A stretch of 56,631 nt of DNA from JAVZIQ01 sp037440545 (GCA_037440545.1 JBBITX010000001.1:1-56631); one strand, 5' to 3'. Shown: positions 32,647-41,825, numbered from the stretch's first letter. The notes: generated from the letters alone by a model not told the origin. Program-made: numbers and translations.

Positions 32647-33537
32647 ATGATTGGAGAGCTTGCAGCTTTAGCCGCCGCTCTTTGCTGGACAGCTTCTGCA
32701 GTTTTTTACAGAAACGCCTTAATAAAAGCTAAGCCCTTCTCGGCTAACACTACACGTTGTCTGGGAATAAGCCTTATTTTTATTATATTTTTGTTCTTAA
32801 CTGGAAAGTTCAGAGTTTTAGCTGCCATGCCGGTTAAGGTATTACTTTTCGGGTTTGCCAGCGGAGTTATAGGTTTAGGGTTAGGTGACACATTGTACAT
32901 GTTCAGCCTTGAAAACTTAGGCGTTGCAAGAGCTGTTCCAATAACATGTATATATCCACTTTTCAATTTATTATGGGCTGTTTTGTTAAATGGCGAAAAA
33001 ATTGCTTTACCAGTTGCTGTCGGTGCAGTTTTAATAGTTCTTGGGGTGTGGCTTCTAAGCATTGAAAAAAAGTTTAGTGTTGAAACTAAAGGCAGAATTC
33101 CTGTTAAAGGTGTAATATTCGCTCTGGTGGCAGCTTTTGCCTGGTCCATCAGTATTCTTCTGGTAAATATGGCTGTAAAGATAAGCTCCAATATAGAACA
33201 TGTCTTCGCCGTTAATGCTTTAAGAATATGGGCGTCAGCTATTTTCTTGTTAATTTTGTCTCCAATACTTGATAGAAATTTCGAGTTTTTGAAAGTAAAC
33301 ATGAGGGTTTTAGCAGCGTTATTGGTTGGAGGGATCATAGCCATAGGAGTAGGCTGGTTCCTCTTAACCCTTAGTTTTCTTTATATTCCAGAGTCGCAAG
33401 CGGTTCCAATCTCATCAACGACACCGCTCTTCTCAACACTTTTCGGCATAGCATTTTTACATGAAAAGGTAACATTGAAAGTTTTCTTAGGATCTATTTT
33501 AATCGTTTTTGGCATTTTCTTAATATTCACAGTCTAA
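32647..33537 (+). CDS. EamA/DMT-superfamily transporter
   Basis: Ten-helix integral membrane protein of 296 residues, built from two repeated EamA halves (residues about 1-140 and 155-296). Conserved features include AALCWTASAVFYRNAL, LGDTLYMFSLENLGVARAVP and AFAWSISILLVNMAV. DMT transporters export or import small metabolites; the substrate is not readable. I chose the ATG at 32647, 9 nt after AAGGGA; TTG 32638 and ATG 32641 sit too close to it. Confidence 0.9.
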   Translation: MIGELAALAAALCWTASAVFYRNALIKAKPFSANTTRCLGISLIFIIFLFLTGKFRVLAAMPVKVLLFGFASGVIGLGLGDTLYMFSLENLGVARAVPITCIYPLFNLLWAVLLNGEKIALPVAVGAVLIVLGVWLLSIEKKFSVETKGRIPVKGVIFALVAAFAWSISILLVNMAVKISSNIEHVFAVNALRIWASAIFLLILSPILDRNFEFLKVNMRVLAALLVGGIIAIGVGWFLLTLSFLYIPESQAVPISSTTPLFSTLFGIAFLHEKVTLKVFLGSILIVFGIFLIFTV

Positions 33538-33607
33538 TTTAGCTTCACCTGAAGGATTCGTAAAGAATCTTAGTTATAAAAATTAATGCTGATTAAAAGC
33601 GGTACAG

Positions 33608-33615
33608 TTTTATAT
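33608..33615 (+). promoter_or_regulatory. TATA box of the COG1709-type regulator gene
   Basis: TTTTATAT lies about 48 nt before the ATG at 33661. It predicts a start near 33638 and a leader carrying GGAAGGAG at 33646-33653. Confidence 0.45.
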
Positions 33616-33660
33616 CAGCTTGTTTAGGAAGACAATTGTCAAACTGGAAGGAGTATTCAT

Positions 33661-34428
33661 ATGTCTATATCTCCAAGCGTTAGAGAAGTTCTAGCGAGGA
33701 GAATTGCTGGGGAAATTATTCTTTCGAACAAGCCTGGGGCGACGATGCGAAGATGGAGGGAGCTTTTTGCCGTGTCGCAGACAACTCTCTCAGATAAAAT
33801 GCTTCTCTCACCTTCGGTTATAAGCGACTATGAAAGCGGCAGGCGGAAAAGCCCTGGCACTCGGTTTATACGCAGATTTGTTTGGGCGTTATTAAAGGTT
33901 GATGAGGAGAGGGGAAGTCGATTTATACGTGAATTCGCTAAACTTACAAGCTCTCCGAGCATGGCTGTTTTAGATTTGCGGGAGTTTCCAATACCTGTTC
34001 GTGTGGAATATCTATGTAAGGCTATTAAAGGCGAGGTTTTAGCCTGTTCCAGCCTTAATGTTAAAGATATAGGCGGCTACACTGTTGTTGATAGTGATAA
34101 AACAATAGAGACGCTTTCAGGGTTTGAGTATTCACAGCTTTTCGGAGTTACAACTGAGCGGGCGCTTGTATTTACGAACATAAAAAATGAAAATTCACCT
34201 ATGATGCTTGTTAGAATGAGCAGTTTAAAACCTAAAGTTGTTGTGTTTCACGGCTTCAAACCAGACGGATATTCAATCCGCCTAGCAGAATATGACCGCA
34301 TTCCCCTCATATACTCGGCTTTACCAAGCGTTGAGCAACTAATAAAGTCTCTTAGGAAGCTTTATCGAATTGCGCTGCGTAGAAAGCTTGGGAAGCATGT
34401 TCTTCCCCCTCCAAAACTAAGCACATGA
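33661..34428 (+). CDS. XRE-type HTH transcriptional regulator (COG1709-like)
   Basis: A 255-residue archaeal regulator. The N-terminal HTH covers residues 30-75 (RWRELFAVSQTTLSDKM, SPSVISDYESGRRKSPG), typical of the XRE fold. The C-terminal part (TVVDSDKTIETLSGFEYSQL, GVTTERALVFTNI) is a conserved archaeal sensor-like domain of unknown ligand. The start has a strong GGAAGGAG site. DUF72 follows after 13 nt and may be co-transcribed. Confidence 0.9.
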   Translation: MSISPSVREVLARRIAGEIILSNKPGATMRRWRELFAVSQTTLSDKMLLSPSVISDYESGRRKSPGTRFIRRFVWALLKVDEERGSRFIREFAKLTSSPSMAVLDLREFPIPVRVEYLCKAIKGEVLACSSLNVKDIGGYTVVDSDKTIETLSGFEYSQLFGVTTERALVFTNIKNENSPMMLVRMSSLKPKVVVFHGFKPDGYSIRLAEYDRIPLIYSALPSVEQLIKSLRKLYRIALRRKLGKHVLPPPKLST

Positions 34429-34441
34429 GAAGGCCTTATTA

Positions 34442-35353
34442 ATGATTAAGGTTGGATGCTGTGGTTTCCCAACTTCTATGACGCGTTACTTCCAACACTA
34501 CGCTCTTGTAGAGCTGAACAGCACTTTTTACCAGTATCCGCGGCTGAAGACTGTTGAGGCCTGGCGGGAGAAGGCTCCGGAATATTTTGAGTTTACAGTC
34601 AAGGCTCACCAGGACATAAGCCACAAATGGAAACTCAATACAGACGAAGCCTGCATCCAAGCATTCGAATATATGAAGAAAATCTGCAGTGCTTTAAAAT
34701 CAAATATAATGCTCATTCAAACACCAGGTTCTTTCAGACCTGACAGACTGAGTGAGGCGGAAAAATTCTTTAGAAGCGTAAATCGTGAAAAACTATTTTT
34801 GGCTTGGGAAACACGTGGGCCAGAATGGGAAAAGCCAGAGGTTTATGAGAGGTTGAGCAGCGTTTTAAGATCTTTGAATATTGCACATGTAACAGATCCT
34901 TTCAAAATGAGACCCGCGTATACAGGAGACATAGCCTATTTCAGGCTTCACGGCTTAGGCGAAAAGTTATACTATTACCAGTTCACCGATGCTGAACTAA
35001 GAAATTTAGCAGAGATCATAAAACCTTTCGAATCGGAAAAAAGGGTTGTCTACCTGCTTTTCAACAACCTTTCAATGTTTGAGGATGGGCAGCGCTTTGC
35101 AGAATACCTCGCTAAAGGTGTATTTCCAAAAATCACCGGTTCAGTTGGACTAGATTCAATAAAAAGCGTAGTTGAAAAGACTCGTTACCCCACTACCAAA
35201 ACTATGCTTGTTAAAAAGTTAGGATGGAGACTTGTTGAAATTAATGAAGGAAAACAGGTTAGATTAGCTGAGCTTTTGGCGAATCTGCCCTATGAAACCT
35301 TCAAAAACTCTGAAGAACTTCTAAATAAACTTAAAGATGCCCACAAGCTTTAA
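34442..35353 (+). CDS. DUF72 family protein (YecE-like)
   Basis: TIM-barrel-like protein of 303 residues: KVGCCGFPTSMTRYFQHYAL, VELNSTFYQYPRLKTVEAWR, EFTVKAHQDISHKWKL, and YFRLHGLGEKLYYYQFTDAEL. The family is universal but has no established activity. The extended C-terminus (about residues 245-303) is longer than in bacterial YecE. The end overlaps the convergent UDG gene by 4 bp. Confidence 0.93.
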   Translation: MIKVGCCGFPTSMTRYFQHYALVELNSTFYQYPRLKTVEAWREKAPEYFEFTVKAHQDISHKWKLNTDEACIQAFEYMKKICSALKSNIMLIQTPGSFRPDRLSEAEKFFRSVNREKLFLAWETRGPEWEKPEVYERLSSVLRSLNIAHVTDPFKMRPAYTGDIAYFRLHGLGEKLYYYQFTDAELRNLAEIIKPFESEKRVVYLLFNNLSMFEDGQRFAEYLAKGVFPKITGSVGLDSIKSVVEKTRYPTTKTMLVKKLGWRLVEINEGKQVRLAELLANLPYETFKNSEELLNKLKDAHKL

Positions 35354-35949
35354 TTTGTCAGGACCCCAAACTCCAAAATTTTATTTTTCAAGACTTTAAA
35401 ATCGTTGATAAGCAGCGTCTTAAACCCTGCGTTATAAAGGGCTGCTGCAGGGTGAAAGGTTGGGAAAACAATAGTAGAAAAACCTAGAAAAACAACTTGA
35501 TAAAATTTTCCATGATTGTGTGATATGCCTTCGAAGGGTAACCCTGCCTTGGCAAAGATGTAAGAGGTTGAGTGGTTCCCAAGAGTCACAATTATCCTTG
35601 GCTTTATAGTTGTTATCTGCCTATCCAAATATGGCGTGCACTTGTGAATTTCGCTTGGTTGTGGGTTGCGGTTTCCCGGCGGTCTGCACTTGAGGACGTT
35701 GGCTATGAAAACGTTTTCTCTTTTGAGACAAATTTCAGCTAGGAGTGAATCTAAAAGCTTCCCAGCAGCTCCTACGAAAGGTTTGCCCTTAATATCTTCC
35801 CAGTAACCTGGAGCTTCACCTACAAACATAACTTTTGCTTCTGGGTTTCCCTCACCAGAAACAGCGTTTTTACGAGTTTTCCAGAGAGAACATTTTCTAC
35901 AATCAATAATTTCGGAGGCTATGCGGTCCAATATCTGTTTTTTAGACAA
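35350..35949 (-). CDS. udg: Family 4 uracil-DNA glycosylase
   Basis: Excises uracil from DNA to begin base-excision repair. The 199-residue core has the Fe-S cysteines CRKC near the start, then KCRPPGNRNP and HKCTPYLD. Active-site motif GEAPGYWEDIKGKPFVG and FPTFHPAAAL at the C-terminus are intact. The frame opens at TTG 36033. I placed the start at TTG 35949, which follows AGGG, since the core length then matches the family; the longer form remains possible. Confidence 0.93.
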   Translation of the reverse strand: MSKKQILDRIASEIIDCRKCSLWKTRKNAVSGEGNPEAKVMFVGEAPGYWEDIKGKPFVGAAGKLLDSLLAEICLKRENVFIANVLKCRPPGNRNPQPSEIHKCTPYLDRQITTIKPRIIVTLGNHSTSYIFAKAGLPFEGISHNHGKFYQVVFLGFSTIVFPTFHPAAALYNAGFKTLLINDFKVLKNKILEFGVLTN

Positions 35950-36052
35950 GACATTAACCCTAGGAAACTGTATTTTTTGGCCATTAATAAGCTTCAAATT
36001 GATTCTGCTATTAGTTTTAAATGAGAATTGCAATATATTAATAGCGAAAAAT

Positions 36053-36649
36053 ATGCTTACAAAGCTAAAGGCTAAAGTTCAGTCTGCCATCGCTGCACAG
36101 GCAGAATTAACCTCCAAGGCGGGATTAACACCTAACGCTGTTAGTTTCATAGGAATAGTTCTCGCCCTTTTTGCTGCTCTGGCATACGCCATGGGGCGGG
36201 AAATGCTCCCTTTGGCTGCTGTTCTACTTTTGTTGTCTGGCTACTGTGACGTTTTAGACGGGGCAATGGCTAGAATATGTAAAAAGGCAACCCCGCTGGG
36301 AGGTTTTCTGGACTCGCTGTTGGATAGGTATGCAGACTCAGCGGTGTTTATCGGCATAATTCTAAGCGGGTTGTGCCATTTTTTATGGGTTTCTATGGCG
36401 CTTGCAGGCTCCCTGCTGGTGAGCTACACACGAGCCAGAGCCGAGTCCATTAATATAAAAATGGAGAGTGTAGGTCTAGCGGAGAGGGCTGAACGTATCT
36501 TAATAATTTTCTTTGCAAGCATTGCTGGATATTTTTGGACCGAGGCCCTTGAAGCAGGCATAATACTTTTAGCGGCGCTGACAAATCTTACAGTGGTTCA
36601 GCGAAGCTTTCACGTTTATAAGATTTTAAAGAAAAATGAGGGGTCATAA
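36053..36649 (+). CDS. CDP-alcohol phosphatidyltransferase (archaetidylinositol-phosphate synthase-like)
   Basis: Membrane enzyme of 198 residues that attaches a head-group alcohol to CDP-archaeol. The full catalytic motif DG-x2-AR-x8-G-x3-D-x3-D is present in DVLDGAMARICKKATPL, then GGFLDSLLDRYAD. Five or six hydrophobic helices follow. Sequence style is closest to archaeal enzymes that use inositol phosphate; serine or glycerol phosphate acceptors cannot be excluded. ATG 36053 is the start; the open frame extends upstream to 35921 across the udg promoter region. Confidence 0.9.
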   Translation: MLTKLKAKVQSAIAAQAELTSKAGLTPNAVSFIGIVLALFAALAYAMGREMLPLAAVLLLLSGYCDVLDGAMARICKKATPLGGFLDSLLDRYADSAVFIGIILSGLCHFLWVSMALAGSLLVSYTRARAESINIKMESVGLAERAERILIIFFASIAGYFWTEALEAGIILLAALTNLTVVQRSFHVYKILKKNEGS

Positions 36650-36651
36650 TT

Positions 36652-36942
36652 CTAGAATTTTCTTCCTAAACGCAGCCTTCTCTCATCTTTAGCTCTAACC
36701 TTTACAATGCCGTAATGGACGGCGCATGATACACAGTAATACTTTGTATCAACTGGAGCCGAAATGTAGGCGCCTTTCTGTCGAAGTTCTTTGGCTAAGG
36801 CACGGTCTACAAGTGAAACTCTGCGCGTAACCTTTTTTGCCTTATCTCTAGGGACTAGCTCTCCGCAGTTGGCACACTGGACAAAGCCGCTTCTTCCTTT
36901 AGAACCCTTCGATCTTCCCCGGCTTTTTCTTTTGTAGGGCAT
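36652..36942 (-). CDS. rps26e: 30S ribosomal protein S26e
   Basis: A 96-residue ribosomal protein with a basic N-terminus (KRKSRGRSKGSKGRSGFVQC). Zinc cysteines sit in VQCANCGE and YYCVSCAVHYGIVKVR, and the C-terminus is basic. S26e occurs in TACK and Asgard archaea and eukaryotes, not in most Euryarchaeota. Its end is 2 nt from the convergent phosphatidyltransferase stop. Confidence 0.95.
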   Translation of the reverse strand: MPYKRKSRGRSKGSKGRSGFVQCANCGELVPRDKAKKVTRRVSLVDRALAKELRQKGAYISAPVDTKYYCVSCAVHYGIVKVRAKDERRLRLGRKF

Positions 36943-36984
36943 AATTATTACATCTCACCTGAATATCAAAAGTGAAAACGCTGT

Positions 36985-36999
36985 TCTTATTTATATATC
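36985..36999 (-). promoter_or_regulatory. TATA box of the S26e gene
   Basis: Minus strand AGATATATAAATAAG, about 50 nt before the ATG at 36942, predicting a start near 36967. It is flanked by a 6-base inverted repeat, AACGCT (36977-36982) and AGCGTT (37014-37019), which could be a regulatory site or chance. Confidence 0.45.
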
Positions 37000-37145
37000 T
37001 GTCCTTTTATGATAGCGTTGTTTTCTCAAGAAGACTCAGTGAATAAACGGTAAGACATTGATCTATCCTTAGAGAATACCAATAGTGCATTGCTGACTAG
37101 TTAAAAATGAGAGAAATTCTAAACAATTATAGAACAGCCAACAAA

Positions 37146-37417
37146 ATGCATATACAAGATACTATAAGGGAAGTTTTAAAGCTGAGGCCATGGCCAAAAA
37201 CCCCAAGAATTGAAAAGTATGCCTGTTAGAAAAACTGCTAGCGAGCGGCGGCTCATTCTGCGGTTTAATGGAGATAGATTTTGAACGTTCAATTAAAAGA
37301 GGGTTAATTTTTTATGAAAACTCAATTATCGCCTCAATTGAGTCTGAAAAAGCTAAATGTCTGTCCGTAATTTTAGGATGTGGGCTATGTTGGCTTTCGT
37401 TTCAATCTTTGGGATAA
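37146..37417 (+). pseudogene. Possible decayed gene fragment with a frameshift
   Basis: In the gap of about 410 bases between S26e and DUF4438, ATG 37146 opens MHIQDTIREVLKLRPWPKTP and ends at a stop near 37227. In a shifted frame from 37223, coding resumes with LLEKLLASGGSFCGLMEIDF and continues for 64 codons into the 3' end of the DUF4438 gene (stop 37415-37417). The joined reading looks protein-like, but I do not recognise it. It may be the remnant of a deleted gene or chance. Confidence 0.25.
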
Positions 37418-38243
37418 TTTTTCCTTTCGATGAGGTGAAAAGGGTTGTGACTCCTGGGCCGTGTCCAGAGGTTACGCAGTTAGTATGTACGATTATGCCA
37501 ACTGTGATAGCGCCTTTCCTGTATATCCTTCCGTAAGTGTGATCAGCATCTAGTATTGCCACCAAATCTCCAAGTCTTAAGTCTTCAAGTCCATACTCTT
37601 TAATTGTGTTCTCATCAAAAAGTTGTATGTCGTAATCTCCGGAATAGGTTTGATTGGCACCTAAGCCTGATCCCATGACTCCTGCGGGAATTATGTGTGT
37701 AACTGGAACTTCAAGCTTATCGTTGTTGGGCTTCGGATTTAAAGCCTCTAAAAATAGAGGATCCATGTTCATAACTTTAATATCTGGATAATCTGAAAGT
37801 TTTAAGCCTACGCCGAAGGCTTTTATGAGAACTTTGTCTCCAAGCATAAGCTTCTCTAAGACTGAGGGCTGGAAATCTACAAGGACGTGTTCTATTCCGC
37901 CGTGCTTACCGGTGACAACTCCCTTCGAGCCTTTCGCGTCTCCTGAGAAGACAACAGCCTCGTTTCCCACACATGAAAGCACATTTAAAGCAGTGTTTGC
38001 ACTTTGTCCGAAACGCGGGTCGTTCTCTTTGTTTTCTATGCTGACTCCAGGCTCCACGTGGTCTGCTTCCCATCCGCATGCGGGGTCACCCACCCTAACG
38101 TTATATGTTATTCCCCCAACTCCAGGTAAAACCATTGGAATGCCCTCAGCGGAAATATTGTATATACCTCTTCCATAAATTGGACTTGCTATTTCGCCTA
38201 CAACTGATATTTTAACCAGTTTATCACTGTTTGTTCTTAACAT
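37353..38243 (-). CDS. DUF4438 domain protein
   Basis: A 296-residue protein with conserved IYGRGIYNISAEGIPMVLPG, GDPACGWEADHVEPGVSI, THIIPAGVMGSGLGANQT and NCVTSGHGPGVTTLF. Matches DUF4438, found in archaea and Thermotogae. A structure of a family member exists but no activity is established to my knowledge. Many Gly and His residues in conserved loops suggest an enzyme. It diverges from the CBS-protein cluster. Confidence 0.88.
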   Translation of the reverse strand: MLRTNSDKLVKISVVGEIASPIYGRGIYNISAEGIPMVLPGVGGITYNVRVGDPACGWEADHVEPGVSIENKENDPRFGQSANTALNVLSCVGNEAVVFSGDAKGSKGVVTGKHGGIEHVLVDFQPSVLEKLMLGDKVLIKAFGVGLKLSDYPDIKVMNMDPLFLEALNPKPNNDKLEVPVTHIIPAGVMGSGLGANQTYSGDYDIQLFDENTIKEYGLEDLRLGDLVAILDADHTYGRIYRKGAITVGIIVHTNCVTSGHGPGVTTLFTSSKGKIIPKIETKANIAHILKLRTDI

Positions 38244-38399
38244 TTTACATTCTCCATAAAAAAGAGAGTGGCATGGTCTTAATAAACTTCTGGATTGAAT
38301 TCTGATTTAGCATTAAGTATAATAAGTTTTAAATGCTCGTTTTTCTTTTGAGTTGAGTGAGCGGGCAAGTACCATAAAATATGGTTGTGGGCTGGTTAA

Positions 38400-38981
38400 A
38401 TGGCTGAAATTGGTTTAAGGTCGAAAATGCTTGTTAGGGATGTCATGAGCAGCCCCGTTGTAACTGTAGATGAAAATTCAAAAGTTAACCATGTGGCGGA
38501 GCTTATGGACAAGCATGGCTTGGGCTGCATAATAGTGACGAGCAAGGATGGAAAGCCTATTGGAATAATAACTGAAAGAGATCTTGTTTCAAGGGTTTTA
38601 GCTGCAAACATTAAACCCGACTCTATGAGGGCAAGGGAGGTTATGACAACCCCCCTCATAACAATTGAGCCTGATGCGACGATAAGTGAGGCAGCTAGGA
38701 GGATGAGCAGGCTTAACATTAGAAGACTTGGAGTTGTATACAGGGGACAGCTTATCGGAATACTTTCAAGTAAGGATATTCTGATGGTGATGCCGGAACT
38801 TATTGAAACTATGCAGGAGAAAGCCCTAATAGAAGGAGAAAACATGGCTCAGGTAAACATTGAAGCTGAAACGTCTTTAGCAGGATACTGTGACCGCTGC
38901 GGAGGGTGGTCGGATAACCTAAAAGATTTTAACGGAGAATTTTTATGTGAGGACTGCCTAGCCGAACTTAAGGGCGAATAA
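38400..38981 (+). CDS. CBS-domain pair protein with C-terminal zinc ribbon
   Basis: A 193-residue protein with two CBS motifs: VRDVMSSPVVTVDENSKV and AREVMTTPLITIEPDATI, each ending in the GIITERDLV / GILSSKDIL element. A C-terminal ribbon C-x2-C-x17-C-x2-C (CDRCGG to CEDC, residues about 163-186) follows. CBS pairs (Bateman modules) bind adenine nucleotides and usually regulate partners; the ribbon suggests nucleic-acid or protein contact. It is the first of three consecutive CBS genes. Confidence 0.92.
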   Translation: MAEIGLRSKMLVRDVMSSPVVTVDENSKVNHVAELMDKHGLGCIIVTSKDGKPIGIITERDLVSRVLAANIKPDSMRAREVMTTPLITIEPDATISEAARRMSRLNIRRLGVVYRGQLIGILSSKDILMVMPELIETMQEKALIEGENMAQVNIEAETSLAGYCDRCGGWSDNLKDFNGEFLCEDCLAELKGE

Positions 38982-38999
38982 TGGTTCAGAGGCGATTTT

Positions 39000-39800
39000 T
39001 TGCGTGTTAAAGAGATAGTTAACGAGAAGCACCCCTTCATTTATTATGATGAACTTGCCACAAAAGCCCGTGCAATTATTCGCGATTTCTCTTTAAGAAT
39101 TTTACCTACTGTAGATAGAGATAAAAAATTGCTTGGCGTAGTTACCCGTAGTTCTATAATGGCCATATCCTCATCAGTTTCTCCCATAAAAGTGAAAGGT
39201 GTTATGGTTAACGCCAAGCATGTCGCTGCTATGGAGGACGATGTTTTCCAGACTGTTAGAGAGATGATTAGGCTAGATGAAGGGTGTATTCCGGTTGTAA
39301 ACTCTCATGCATATAATATTCTCAGTGGCGTTTTAGGCTTGGAAAATTTTATAGACGCCATTATCAAAACAAGCCCGGAAAAGCTTTCTAAACCTGTTTC
39401 AGAAATAATGTCCATAAACGTTTTAACATGCTCGCCAGATGATGAAGTGGACGATGTTTGGCGAATAATGCAGGACAGATCTTTCTCCGGTTTGCCTGTC
39501 ACATCTAAGAACAAGCTCGTTGGGATCGTAACGCAAAAAGACCTTCTTGAAAGTGGAGCATTAATGCCCACCTTTGAATCTAAAAAGGGGAGGTTTCGAA
39601 AGTCCACTAAGATTTCCCTAATTATGGAGAGGCAGGTTATAGCTGTGAAACCTTCAGTAAAAGCCATAGGAGTTGCAAAAGTGATGGTTTCAAAGAATAT
39701 TGGAAGAGTTCCAGTAGTTGACGAGGATGGAAAGCTGGTAGGCATAGTAGACAGAGAGGACATAGCGAAGATGATAATCCGATGGGGAGAAAAGTCATGA
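39000..39800 (+). CDS. Four-CBS-domain protein
   Basis: A 266-residue protein composed of four CBS motifs (about residues 1-55, 60-125, 130-190 and 200-266), with SEIMSINVLTCSPDDEVDDV and GIVTQKDLLESGALMP clearly recognisable; the first two are divergent. No attached enzymatic domain. TTG start 39000 lies 18 nt after the previous stop, and its end overlaps the next gene by 4 nt (ATGA). It may bind two nucleotide pairs and regulate a partner. Confidence 0.88.
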   Translation: MRVKEIVNEKHPFIYYDELATKARAIIRDFSLRILPTVDRDKKLLGVVTRSSIMAISSSVSPIKVKGVMVNAKHVAAMEDDVFQTVREMIRLDEGCIPVVNSHAYNILSGVLGLENFIDAIIKTSPEKLSKPVSEIMSINVLTCSPDDEVDDVWRIMQDRSFSGLPVTSKNKLVGIVTQKDLLESGALMPTFESKKGRFRKSTKISLIMERQVIAVKPSVKAIGVAKVMVSKNIGRVPVVDEDGKLVGIVDREDIAKMIIRWGEKS

Positions 39801-40702
39801 GTAGAGAAACTTTTAGAAGAACTTTAAGGGATAAGGGCCCTTTAATTCTAAGATCGTCAATTGCAAAACGTGAAGGAGAGATAATGCAGATAGCTAAAAG
39901 CCCAGTTGTAACAATGGCTCAGACTACTCCAATTTACAAAGCAGTAAAAGTAATGGCGAAGGAGGGTTTACGCAGAATACCTGTCGCCAAACCGGGAACA
40001 AAAGCATTGGAGGGAATAATAACAGCCACTGACATAATCGACTATTTAGGCGGTGGTAAAAAGTTTGAGCTAATACAGCAGAAATTTGGAGGAAACATTT
40101 TCACAGCCATAAATGAGCCTATAAAACTGATAATGACGCAGAAAGTCTTCTCTGTGAAGTCAACTGCAAAAATAAGCGAGGCAATCCACATTATGAAGGA
40201 TGAAAAAGTCGGCGGTTTGCCGGTTGTCGACGAACAAAACCGCGTAAGGGCGATAATAACTGAAAGAGACATAGCCTACATTTTAGCTGACAGGCTGAGC
40301 GGCGTAAAAGTATCGCAGCTTATGACTAGTAATGTTGTTACAGCAAATGTTAAAACAACAATTTTTGAAGCTGAAAAAATCATGATAACAAATGGGTTTA
40401 GAAGGCTGCCAATAGTCTCAGACAAAAGGGTAGTAGGCATAATATCAGTTATGGATATAATTCGCTTTTTCGGCACCGGAGAAGTTTTTAAACATATACA
40501 ATCAGGAGCATTAACCCAGATTTTAAACAGAAAAGCCATAGAAATTGCCGCTAAAGATTTGGCAACACTTGAATCTGAAATGGATGTTGGACAAGCTGCA
40601 AAAATGATGAGGGATAAAAACCTAGGAGCACTGCTTGTTGTAAAAGACGACAATCTTGTCGGCATAATAACAGAGAGAGACTTCTTCAAAATAATAGAAT
40701 AA
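39797..40702 (+). CDS. Four-CBS-domain protein
   Basis: A 301-residue protein with a short basic N-terminus (SRETFRRTLRDKGPLILRSS) and four CBS motifs. Clear elements are MQIAKSPVVTMAQTTPIYKA, PIKLIMTQKVFSVKSTAKI, VSQLMTSNVVTANVKTTIF and GIITERDFFKIIE. ATG 39797 overlaps the preceding stop by 4 nt and follows GGGGAG, so it is translationally coupled. Likely an oligomeric nucleotide sensor; the partner is unknown. Confidence 0.9.
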   Translation: MSRETFRRTLRDKGPLILRSSIAKREGEIMQIAKSPVVTMAQTTPIYKAVKVMAKEGLRRIPVAKPGTKALEGIITATDIIDYLGGGKKFELIQQKFGGNIFTAINEPIKLIMTQKVFSVKSTAKISEAIHIMKDEKVGGLPVVDEQNRVRAIITERDIAYILADRLSGVKVSQLMTSNVVTANVKTTIFEAEKIMITNGFRRLPIVSDKRVVGIISVMDIIRFFGTGEVFKHIQSGALTQILNRKAIEIAAKDLATLESEMDVGQAAKMMRDKNLGALLVVKDDNLVGIITERDFFKIIE

Positions 40703-40754
40703 AGAACTGGAAAATGCAACAAAGCCTATCCTCAGATTTTAGAATCGTGGTTTA

Positions 40755-41825
40755 ATGTCTAAAGAAACGCCATGTTTTAAAGTGCCAAAAAATGATGGAG
40801 AAAAAGCCATAATTATGGCTAACAAACTTAAAATAATCGATAAGGCCCTCCAAATAAAGAGAAATAAAACCCACATTTACATACCGTTAATACGTGGCAT
40901 ATCCCAGAGCGAACTAGAAGAAATCAGGAAAACAATACATGATATAGAAATTTCAACTTCCGCCTTCACTGAAAGAAGAATGCGCAAAGCAACTTACACA
41001 GAGCTTTTAGATGGCAAACTTCCCCCCTATTTGTTGGCCAGTTTACCAAAGTCAATAGATTTCGTGGGAGACATCGCCATAATTGAGCTTCCACCTGAAC
41101 TTGGCCCATATGAAAACCTCATAGGCGAAGCAATAATACAAGCTCAAAGAGGCATACGAACAGTTTTAGCTAAAGCCGGCGCCGTCGCTGGAACATACCG
41201 CCTAAGAGAGTATAAGCTGATAGCTGGAGAGCCTAAAAGTGAAACAATCCATAAGGAGTATGGATGCAAGTACTTGGTTGATTTGGCTAAAGCCTATTTT
41301 TCCCCAAGGCTTTCACACGAGCATTACAGGATAGCCTCACAAGTTCAGGAAGGTGAAACAGTAATAGACATGTTTGCAGGAATAGGCCCATTTTCCATTT
41401 TAATTGCGAAAACCCATAATAACATTAAGGTTTACGCCATAGACATAAACCCAGATGCAGTGGCTTATCTGAAAAAGAATATTCTATTAAACAGGGTTGA
41501 GGGAAAAGTTCATCCTATCTTAGGAGACGCGCGAGAAGTGGTTAGGCAAAAGCTCACCTACAAATCTGATCGAGTAATAATGAATTTGCCAGAGAAATCC
41601 ATAGAGTTCATTGATGTGGCCTGCGAGGCTTTAAGACGGGATGGCGGAATAATACATTTTTACAGTTTTATCAGATCTTCGGAATCATTAGATAATTTTA
41701 AAGAGCTTTTAAAGGAGAAAATTGAAGAATATGGGAGAAGGGTAGAGGAAATTCTTCACATAAGGTTTGTTCGAGAGACAGCACCCTACCAATGGCAGAT
41801 AGCCTTGGATTTGAAAATTAGATAA
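40755..41825 (+). CDS. trm5: tRNA (guanine37-N1)-methyltransferase Trm5
   Basis: Methylates N1 of G37 in tRNA using SAM. It has 356 residues with an N-terminal D1-like domain, an RNA-binding part around GEAIIQAQRGIRTVLAKAG, the SAM site DMFAGIGPFSILIAK, then AIDINPDAVAYLKKN and the catalytic NLP motif in VIMNLPEKSIEF. The RYK/Trm5b-like architecture distinguishes it from TYW2, which lacks the NLPxxS context. It follows the CBS cluster after 52 nt. Confidence 0.93.
   Translation: MSKETPCFKVPKNDGEKAIIMANKLKIIDKALQIKRNKTHIYIPLIRGISQSELEEIRKTIHDIEISTSAFTERRMRKATYTELLDGKLPPYLLASLPKSIDFVGDIAIIELPPELGPYENLIGEAIIQAQRGIRTVLAKAGAVAGTYRLREYKLIAGEPKSETIHKEYGCKYLVDLAKAYFSPRLSHEHYRIASQVQEGETVIDMFAGIGPFSILIAKTHNNIKVYAIDINPDAVAYLKKNILLNRVEGKVHPILGDAREVVRQKLTYKSDRVIMNLPEKSIEFIDVACEALRRDGGIIHFYSFIRSSESLDNFKELLKEKIEEYGRRVEEILHIRFVRETAPYQWQIALDLKIR

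Noticed and set aside
32706..33344. A 212-residue minus-strand open frame inside the EamA transporter gene
   Set aside because: It is antisense to a clear ten-helix transporter; its length reflects codon bias of the real gene.
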